DNA of 10,329 nt. Origin: Chloroflexota bacterium (lineage in GTDB: Bacteria > Chloroflexota > Anaerolineae > Anaerolineales > UBA4823). This document shows positions 5,743 to 10,329 of the stretch, piece by piece (within the stretch, counting starts at the first letter, position 1; the number at the start of each line of letters is the position of its first letter). The notes below the pieces were generated by a model, which saw only the letters and a list, made by a program, of their open reading frames with translations, ran no database searches and had not been told where the DNA came from. The translations under genes and the position numbers were made by a program. Location of the stretch: NCBI GenBank assembly GCA_012798185.1, contig JAAZNS010000190.1, forward strand, positions 1-10,329, given 5' to 3'.

Positions 5743-7788
5743 TTACCTCATTATCACCGGCAGCCAGCTGGGCAAAGGCATTTCATAGGCGCCCAGATCA
5801 TATCCCGCTCCGACCGGACGGATAACGCCGTTGTATGAAGTGGTTTGAGGGTGGCTATAATCGCCTACATCCAGGCAGGGTGATGCGGGGTGTAACGCGA
5901 ATTCTCCTTCTCCGGGATTATAAAACAGCGGGTCGGTATTAAGATAAAAAATTGCACCAATATTGCTATGACCCAGACTGTTGCCCCAAACATCATTTCG
6001 AGTTGAAGTCAAGCCCCATCCTCCGGTAGCTTCCAATCCATATCCGTTATTCGAAATAACGAGCGTATTATAGAGGTACAGGTTGGCATTTTTTAGATAA
6101 ATACCTGACCCCGAATTCATCGCAATGGTATTGAAATTCGATTGGATATATGTACCGGTATTCTCTAAATACAAACCGGGGTCGTGGTTGTTGATGATCA
6201 AATTGTTCGTCACGGTAACATAATCGCTCTCGTAAGTAGCTACCGCGCCGCCGTAAATCGTCGAGTTTTCCTCGATTCTGTTTGCCTCGATATTGACTTT
6301 TGTAGTTCCCAATGTTGTATTTACATCTATTCCGCTGCCAGCCGTACTCATAGTATTAACATTATTACCGTAGATCACATTGTTTTTTATCCAAATATTC
6401 CCACCTCGAAATATCATTATGCCGCCTCCGCCGCCAGCGTTTCCGGTCACATGATTGCCGCGGATTTGGTTGCCAATTATCTGGGAATCGCCCGCATCAA
6501 AAAGGTATACACCACCGCCGTCTGGATATCCATATGAAGAACCGGTGGGACCGACCGCGGTATTGCTGATGATTGTATTAGAAGTAGCCGTGATTGTAGC
6601 GCTTTCAACATATATACCCCCGCCGCCCAGCCCCCCCGTGTCATATCTCACCGATTCGTTTTCTTGTATGGTATTGAAATCCAATAGAGCCTCGGCGCTA
6701 TCTTCGACCGCTACACCGCCCCCATAAAGTGCAGCATTATCAAGAATAGTATTTTGATACAGGGTGGCATACGAATCTGAACCGGTTATTAAAACACCAC
6801 CGCCGTTTGGATTTGATAAGCTGGTAGCATTATTGCTATAGATATCATTCCCATTTATATATGCCCGACTGCCACCCTCAACCAATATTCCCCGTTTATT
6901 GAAGGCAATCCGATTATCGCTGACCCTTGGTGCAGCCCCATTGGCAATATGCACACCATAATAACCATTGGGTGCCGAGTCGTTCTTTATATCCATGCCG
7001 ATCCGGTTATTGCTGATTTTCCCATTGGTAACATTGTCCATGGCAACACCGCTCCAGCCGTTATCGGCGATCAAATTACCGGTGATCACATTGTCCTTCC
7101 CATACCAAACACTGACGCCATGGTGGTCATTGCCGATAGCAGCATACAATCCTTTCGAATTGGTACCCACGTAATTACTGGAAATGACATTATCTGTGGC
7201 ATTGACGCTGTATATCCTTACCCCGTTATCGCCATTATTCGAAATGACATTGCGCTGGTTTGTGCCTTCGCCTCCAATTTGGTTTTTATAGGCAGTGCCG
7301 CTGATATAAATACCATTCCCTGGAAAATTCACCACTTGAATACCATATACTTCGCAATGTGAAGCATTGATCACCAAACCATTCTCGCTACCACTCAAGG
7401 AAAATCCACTGAGAACCACACCAGGCGTCCATACATCGCCCGAAAGAACCCATTGGCTGCTGCCATCGATGACCGTATAACCCCCAATGATGGCTGGCAA
7501 CTCTGAATTGGGGCTGATAACCATTGGTCCGCTAAAGGTGATGGTCTGTGCGCCGCTGCAAGCATTGGCTTCCTGGATGGCAGCCCTTAAAGTACAAACT
7601 CCGCCGGATGTTGCGCAAATACAATTGCCGGGCGTGCTATCCACTTCATCACCATTATTGTTGACGATAAAGGTTTCTCCCCCTGCGGTGTAACCGATTG
7701 AGATAAAAATGAAAGCCACCATCAAACCCGCTAATCCCAGACTGATGATGATCATGATATATACTGAGGGAAATGAGTGAACACGCAT
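5743..7788 (-). CDS. Secreted or membrane-anchored right-handed beta-helix protein (CSLREA-like)
   Basis: A 681-residue extracytoplasmic protein. The start chosen is the ATG at 7788 (MRVHSFPS), with GGAGG 6 nt upstream; the in-frame TTG at 7800 would overlap that Shine-Dalgarno. A hydrophobic segment at about 8-33 is a signal peptide or an uncleaved anchor; no clear cleavage site is seen. Residues 38-85 form a CSLREA-like segment (TFIVNNNGDEVDSTPGN, CTLRAAIQEAN at 65-75, ITF). From about 90 to 600 there are many N-rich rungs of about 22-25 residues (NVISNNGDNGVRIYS, NTILDNAALYGGGV, NTIISNTAV), the pattern of NosD/pectate-lyase-like parallel beta-helices. The last 60 residues have the usual cap (HPASPCLDVGD, NGVIRPVGAGYDLGAYE), then MPLPSWLPVIMR, ending in LP(x)3R. 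No catalytic residues can be identified, so the activity (polysaccharide binding or cleavage, adhesion) is open. It is the first gene of a unit with the DinB protein. Confidence 0.88.
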   Translation of the reverse strand: MRVHSFPSVYIMIIISLGLAGLMVAFIFISIGYTAGGETFIVNNNGDEVDSTPGNCICATSGGVCTLRAAIQEANACSGAQTITFSGPMVISPNSELPAIIGGYTVIDGSSQWVLSGDVWTPGVVLSGFSLSGSENGLVINASHCEVYGIQVVNFPGNGIYISGTAYKNQIGGEGTNQRNVISNNGDNGVRIYSVNATDNVISSNYVGTNSKGLYAAIGNDHHGVSVWYGKDNVITGNLIADNGWSGVAMDNVTNGKISNNRIGMDIKNDSAPNGYYGVHIANGAAPRVSDNRIAFNKRGILVEGGSRAYINGNDIYSNNATSLSNPNGGGVLITGSDSYATLYQNTILDNAALYGGGVAVEDSAEALLDFNTIQENESVRYDTGGLGGGGIYVESATITATSNTIISNTAVGPTGSSYGYPDGGGVYLFDAGDSQIIGNQIRGNHVTGNAGGGGGIMIFRGGNIWIKNNVIYGNNVNTMSTAGSGIDVNTTLGTTKVNIEANRIEENSTIYGGAVATYESDYVTVTNNLIINNHDPGLYLENTGTYIQSNFNTIAMNSGSGIYLKNANLYLYNTLVISNNGYGLEATGGWGLTSTRNDVWGNSLGHSNIGAIFYLNTDPLFYNPGEGEFALHPASPCLDVGDYSHPQTTSYNGVIRPVGAGYDLGAYEMPLPSWLPVIMR

Positions 7789-7828
7789 GTCGACCTCCAA
7801 ATCACTTCCATAAACCTGGATTATCAGC

Positions 7829-7856
7829 TTATCTGAATATTTCCTTGATCAGATAA
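7829..7856 (-). repeat. Inverted repeat in the 5' leader of the beta-helix gene
   Basis: TTATCTGA (7829-7836) and TCAGATAA (7849-7856) are a perfect 8-bp inverted repeat with a 12-nt spacer. It lies between the predicted minus-strand transcription start (about 7927) and the beta-helix start codon. It could be an mRNA hairpin or a regulator-binding site. Confidence 0.4.
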
Positions 7857-7933
7857 ACAATTCCAACATCATGAAGGTTACGATATTATCTGTGGGAAGA
7901 TGAAGGCGAAAATGTAATGCTTTATTAAAAATC

Positions 7934-7962
7934 ATTATATAAAAATACCAGACCATCGTCAA
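7934..7962 (-). promoter_or_regulatory. Promoter of the beta-helix / DinB unit
   Basis: On the minus strand, the -35 is TTGACG (7962 to 7957, five of six consensus) and the -10 is TATAAT (7939 to 7934, perfect), separated by exactly 17 bp. Transcription should begin near 7927, giving a leader of about 140 nt to the ATG at 7788. Confidence 0.7.
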
Positions 7963-7982
7963 TTTTAATTAGATAGAGATCA

Positions 7983-8041
7983 TTGGAAAATGTTTTTTGG
8001 TTTTAATTCAGGTTAAGGTTAATTAAAGCATAATTTTCCAA
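7983..8041. repeat. Spaced inverted repeat in the divergent promoter region
   Basis: TTGGAAAAT (7983-7991) and ATTTTCCAA (8033-8041) are 9-bp perfect inverted arms about 41 bp apart, between the two divergent promoters. In so AT-rich a region this could be chance; a looping regulator such as an Lrp-type octamer is possible. Confidence 0.25.
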
Positions 8042-8051
8042 AATCAATATC

Positions 8052-8065
8052 AATAATGCATTATT
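8052..8065. promoter_or_regulatory. Candidate operator: perfect 14-bp palindrome upstream of the regulator gene
   Basis: AATAATGCATTATT is a perfect palindrome ending 3 bp before the -35 box (8069) of the AsnC/Lrp-type gene. AT-rich palindromes are typical binding sites for Lrp-family proteins, which are usually autoregulated. Confidence 0.4.
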
Positions 8066-8068
8066 ATA

Positions 8069-8097
8069 TTGAATAATATGCAAATTTAGCATATAAT
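8069..8097 (+). promoter_or_regulatory. Promoter of the Lrp-type regulator, leaderless arrangement
   Basis: The -35 TTGAAT (8069-8074, four of six), a 17-bp spacer and a perfect -10 TATAAT (8092-8097) predict a start at about 8104. That is exactly the first base of the GTG start codon of the regulator. Confidence 0.7.
8076..8094. promoter_or_regulatory. Candidate operator inside the regulator promoter
   Basis: ATATGC (8076-8081) and GCATAT (8089-8094) form an inverted repeat with a 7-bp AT spacer. It lies between the -35 and -10 and overlaps the first three bases of the -10. A protein bound here would block RNA polymerase, so this fits autorepression by the adjacent Lrp-type regulator. The role is inference from position. 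Confidence 0.4.
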
Positions 8098-8103
8098 CGC
8101 CGT

Positions 8104-8571
8104 GTGGATTACCAAAATTTTCTCCCTATATCCAAAGATCTCGATGAAATCGACCGCAGGATTATTAATGCCTTGCGCTATGATGGGCGGACAGCCTTTA
8201 CCCAAATTGCTGAAGAATTGAACGTTTCCCCCGGAATGATCCGTTCGCGCTACAATCGAATGGTAGAAAGCGGGATACTCAAGGTCATGGCAATCACCAA
8301 CCCGATCAATATGGGCTATCAGGCGATGGCGCTGATCGGCGTCCGCTGCGATGGCAGCCAAATCATGACCATTGCGGAGAAAATTTCAGCCATCGATGAG
8401 GCAGTTTATGTGGTAATAACTAATGGCAGGTTCGATATTCTTGTGGAAGTAATGTGCCGCGATCAGGCTGAACTGCTTCATTTTCTCACCGAGAAATTGT
8501 ACCGAATTGAAGGTGTGCATGAAACGGAAACATTCATCAATCTGAAAATTGTCAAAGAGAGTTACATCTAA
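8104..8571 (+). CDS. AsnC/Lrp-family transcriptional regulator
   Basis: A 155-residue DNA-binding protein of the feast/famine family, which senses amino acids or related metabolites. The N-terminal helix-turn-helix spans about 12-62: LDEIDRRIINALRYDGR, then TQIAEELNVSPGMIRSRYNRMVESGIL. The C-terminal RAM (ligand-binding and oligomerisation) domain is about 70-150: ALIGVRCDG, VYVVITNGRFDILVEVMCRD, and a closing TFINLKIVK. The GTG at 8104 is the only possible start: the conserved HTH begins at residue 12, no other start codon lies between, and an in-frame stop is at 8074-8076. No Shine-Dalgarno precedes it and the predicted mRNA begins at this codon. The saccharopine-dehydrogenase-family gene follows after 16 nt, so this is probably its local regulator. 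Confidence 0.93.
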   Translation: MDYQNFLPISKDLDEIDRRIINALRYDGRTAFTQIAEELNVSPGMIRSRYNRMVESGILKVMAITNPINMGYQAMALIGVRCDGSQIMTIAEKISAIDEAVYVVITNGRFDILVEVMCRDQAELLHFLTEKLYRIEGVHETETFINLKIVKESYI

Positions 8572-8587
8572 AACAAGGATTGTGCAC

Positions 8588-9760
8588 ATGAAAGTATTAC
8601 TCATTGGAACAGGCAGTGTAGGCGAGGCGATCGCCCTGGTTGCGGCGCGGCGCCCCTGGCTGGAACAAATGGTTCTGGCAGATTTCAATCCTGAGCGGGC
8701 AAGTGAGGTGCAAAAAAAATTGGGTGATCCTGTGAAATTCCCGGTAGAAAAAGTGGACGCCAGAGATACCGCCAATATGATCGAGTTGGGAAGGAAATAT
8801 AAAGTTGATTTGGTTATGAGCGCGGTTAACTGCAACGTGAATAATTTCATATTCGACGCCGCCTATGAGGTGGGCTGCCAATACATGGATATGGCATTGG
8901 GTGATCTTGGCGCCAACATGGGCAAATATCTTTTCGACCGCGCTGCAAAATGGGAACAAAAGGGCTTGCTGGCGATTTTGGGCATGGGCATGGACCCAGG
9001 CGTTTCAGATATCTTTGCAAAATACGCAGAAAAGCACCTATTCGACGAAATCGATGAGGTGGGCATTCGTGATGGTGCCGCTATGGAAGTCAAAGGCTAC
9101 CCTTTTGCTCCCACATTTTCAGTTTATGATGCGATCGAAGAATGTACCGACCCTGCCCTGGTATGGGAGAAAGACAAGGGCTGGTATGATGTGGAGCCAT
9201 TTTCCGATCCCGAGATTTTCCCCTTCCCCGAGGGGATCGGTCCGCTGGAAGTGGTCAATGTCGAACATGATGAGGTCGTGCTGGTGCCGCGCTGGGTGAA
9301 ATGCCGCAAGGTCACCTTTAAATATGCTTTGGGTGGTTTATTTACCAGTGTGATGAACACATTGAAGATATTGGGATTGAATTCTTATGAACCCATCAAT
9401 GTGAAAGGGGTATCGGTTGCGCCCATCGACGTAGTAGCAGCTTTACTTCCCGACCAGGCTAAAATTGGACCCTTGATGACCGGTAAAACCTGTGCGGGCA
9501 CTTTTGTTTCCGGCTGGAAAGACGGCATACCCCGCAAGGTTTACCTGTACCAATCCACCGATAACCAGCTATCGATGAAAAATTACGGTATCCAGGCAGT
9601 CTCGCTGCAAACGGGGATCGGTCCAGTGATCGCCATGGAGCTGTTGGCAAATGGTACATGGCAGGGCAAGGGTGTGTTGGGCGCGGAGGCTTTCGATCCC
9701 GATCCTTACCTGGCGCTGATGCCAGAATACGACTTCCCTTATGGGATGGTCGAAATGTAA
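8588..9760 (+). CDS. Saccharopine dehydrogenase family protein
   Basis: A 390-residue cytoplasmic NAD(P)-dependent oxidoreductase. The Rossmann dinucleotide-binding motif GTGSVG is at 7-12, with the acidic residue for cofactor ribose near LADFNPERA (about 30-38). SAVNCNVNNFIFDAAYEVGCQYMD (78-101) and the loop GMGMDPGVSD (132-141) are typical of the saccharopine reductase/dehydrogenase fold. The C-terminus (GIGPVIAMELLANGTWQGKGV, AFDPDPYLALMPE) also fits the family. Members catalyse saccharopine formation or cleavage in lysine metabolism, or related reductive condensations such as carboxynorspermidine synthesis; the sequence alone does not settle which. The ATG at 8588 was chosen over an upstream ATG at 8549 that overlaps the regulator; AAGGA lies 8 nt before it. 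Cotranscription with an Lrp-type regulator supports an amino-acid substrate. Confidence 0.9.
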   Translation: MKVLLIGTGSVGEAIALVAARRPWLEQMVLADFNPERASEVQKKLGDPVKFPVEKVDARDTANMIELGRKYKVDLVMSAVNCNVNNFIFDAAYEVGCQYMDMALGDLGANMGKYLFDRAAKWEQKGLLAILGMGMDPGVSDIFAKYAEKHLFDEIDEVGIRDGAAMEVKGYPFAPTFSVYDAIEECTDPALVWEKDKGWYDVEPFSDPEIFPFPEGIGPLEVVNVEHDEVVLVPRWVKCRKVTFKYALGGLFTSVMNTLKILGLNSYEPINVKGVSVAPIDVVAALLPDQAKIGPLMTGKTCAGTFVSGWKDGIPRKVYLYQSTDNQLSMKNYGIQAVSLQTGIGPVIAMELLANGTWQGKGVLGAEAFDPDPYLALMPEYDFPYGMVEM

Positions 9761-9772
9761 ATAGCTTTTCAG

Positions 9773-9801
9773 AAGCGGCAGGTGGGGTGTGCTTGCTGCT
9801 T
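9773..9801 (+). repeat. Hairpin just after the saccharopine dehydrogenase-family gene
   Basis: AAGCGGCA (9773-9780) and TGCTGCTT (9794-9801) pair over 8 bp with one G-T, around a 13-nt loop, starting 12 nt after the stop. There is no T-tract, so it is a weak terminator candidate or a 3'-end stabiliser. Confidence 0.35.
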
Positions 9802-9854
9802 AGAACAATCCTTGATCCCCTCAAATTTACCCGTTTGTGAGGATGAAGGAAAAG

Positions 9855-9965
9855 GGGCTGTCAAAAAAGTCAAAAAATATCATATCGAGCGGATCGAAAC
9901 ATCTATTTAGCGAATAAATAGATTCTTCGCTTCGTTCAAAGTGATAGACTTTTTAAGGACAGCCC
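9855..9965. mobile_element. MITE-like palindromic element, 111 bp
   Basis: A non-coding element with nested inverted repeats. The outer ends are GGGCTGTC (9855-9862) and GACAGCCC (9958-9965), perfect over 8 bp. They are followed inward by AAAAAAGTC (9863-9871) and GACTTTTT (9947-9954), so about 17 bp match with a short insertion. The inner arms (about 9878-9908 and 9916-9946) can pair at 23 of 31 positions. The right inner arm holds GATTCTTCGCTTCGTTC, close to a dispersed repeat I recall from many bacterial genomes (GATTCTTCGCTTCGCTC). The GGGGCTGTCAAAAAAGTC-type end resembles insertion-sequence termini from memory, possibly IS1182-like, but no transposase is present. No clear target duplication is seen. 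A T-run (9970-9977) follows, so it may also terminate the plus-strand unit. A second terminal-like GCAGCCCC lies at 9981-9988. Confidence 0.55.
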
Positions 9966-9998
9966 ATGCTTTTTTTTCTAGCAGCCCCAGGTTGTCAA

Positions 9999-10329
9999 TT
10001 ACGCGTTTAATACTCTCTCCGCTGCTTCTTTTCCGGTATACAGCGCACCGCCGGTGCTCGGTCCGGCAAAATAATCGCCGCAAAAATACACCGGTCCTTC
10101 CTGCGGGTCTGCCCAGAAATCACTCAAAGCCTGCAGGTAACCCGGCCGGAAAGCGGGTACTTTACCATCCCAATGAAAAATCTTATACGCTTTAAATGTG
10201 CCCTTCAATTGCGGGAAGATGCCTACCATCACCTGAATGGCACGTTCGATCAACACCTCATCCGGCTCGCGGGTAGGATACAGGGAAACGGAAGGATCGG
10301 TAAGCATGAGCCAGCGACCGTCTTTATAA
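9999..10329 (-). CDS. FAD-dependent amine-oxidase-type protein, C-terminal part, cut by right edge
   Basis: Flavoprotein oxidoreductase of the NAD(P)/FAD-dependent amine oxidase or protoporphyrinogen-oxidase-like group. Only the last 110 residues are inside the window. The frame stays open to the right edge (YKDGRWLMLTDPS), so the ATG at 10307 is internal. The C-terminal FAD-binding signature is clear: VYFCGDYFAGPSTGGALYTGKEAAERVL, where GD contacts the flavin and the G-rich turn closes the FAD-binding domain. Before it, the substrate-domain segment YKIFHWDGKVPAFRPGYLQAL matches the usual 'W..A.P.Y.PG' region of this group. The specific substrate cannot be told from this part. The gene converges with the saccharopine dehydrogenase-family gene, with the MITE-like element between them. 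Confidence 0.88.
   Translation of the reverse strand, partial: YKDGRWLMLTDPSVSLYPTREPDEVLIERAIQVMVGIFPQLKGTFKAYKIFHWDGKVPAFRPGYLQALSDFWADPQEGPVYFCGDYFAGPSTGGALYTGKEAAERVLNA

Noticed and set aside
6184..7693. Several plus-strand frames opposite the beta-helix gene
   Set aside because: They mirror the repetitive N-rich rungs of the beta-helix protein and have no ribosome binding sites or family features.
7786..7800. TTG at 7800 as start of the beta-helix gene
   Set aside because: That codon overlaps the GGAGG that serves the ATG at 7788.
8549..8590. ATG at 8549 as start of the saccharopine dehydrogenase-family gene
   Set aside because: It overlaps the regulator gene and adds 13 residues before the Rossmann strand; the ATG at 8588 has AAGGA 8 nt upstream.
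9658..9840. 60-codon plus-strand frame at the end of the saccharopine dehydrogenase-family gene
   Set aside because: Mostly out-of-frame coding sequence of the larger gene; no ribosome binding site or family features.
9941..10195. 84-codon plus-strand frame opposite the amine-oxidase-type gene
   Set aside because: Antisense shadow; the minus strand encodes a clear FAD-binding C-terminus.
1..10329. CRISPR array, tRNA or rRNA, transposase, toxin-antitoxin or defence genes
   Set aside because: Looked for regular spaced repeats, tRNA cloverleaf motifs and such gene families; none seen.

Overview
The window looks like chromosomal DNA from a Chloroflexota-type bacterium, most likely Anaerolineae-like. 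This is inferred from protein style, not from a marker gene. The pointers are a secreted parallel beta-helix protein with a CSLREA-like N-terminal segment, a secreted protein with a C-terminal domain I associate with this phylum, and secreted proteins that stop at a short C-terminal Leu-Pro-(x)3-Arg motif. No RNA genes, CRISPR arrays, transposase genes or phage genes are visible.

Layout. (1) 1-3236, plus strand: the C-terminal 356 residues of DnaK (cut by the left edge), then complete dnaJ and prmA. This is a heat-shock/ribosome-modification block; rsmE, which often follows prmA in such clusters, is not here. (2) 3237-3634: a non-coding, AT-rich 398-bp stretch with a good -10 box, three hairpins and a T-tract, read as a long structured leader. 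(3) 3635-5173, plus: a two-gene unit, a 427-residue exported surface-type protein and an 81-residue exported peptide whose Shine-Dalgarno overlaps the first gene's stop codon. (4) 5212-7788, minus: a 681-residue membrane-anchored or secreted beta-helix protein followed after 21 nt by a DinB-fold protein. (5) 7789-8103: a divergent promoter region with near-consensus promoters on both strands and palindromic candidate operators. (6) 8104-9760, plus: an AsnC/Lrp-family regulator that appears to be read from a leaderless mRNA, followed after 16 nt by a saccharopine-dehydrogenase-family oxidoreductase. (7) 9761-9998: intergenic, holding a 111-bp MITE-like element with nested inverted repeats. (8) 9999-10329, minus: the C-terminus of an FAD-dependent amine-oxidase-type protein, cut by the right edge.

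DnaK and DnaJ act together in protein folding, and PrmA methylates ribosomal protein L11. The Lrp-type regulator probably controls itself and the adjacent amino-acid dehydrogenase. The two exported-protein units (plus and minus) converge on one perfect 12-bp hairpin at 5185-5216.

The most interesting non-coding signal is a family resemblance among gene-end hairpins. The elements at the ends of prmA and of the DinB gene are 35 nt each and align without gaps at 26 of 35 positions. They share a 12-bp stem and 8-nt loop, and each supplies the final Cys codon and TAG stop of its gene. A similar but more diverged fold sits across the dnaK stop. No clear previously undescribed multi-gene system is evident; the novelty candidates are these hairpins, the structured leader, the C-terminal LP(x)3R motif, the leaderless regulator with in-promoter palindrome, and the MITE-like element.
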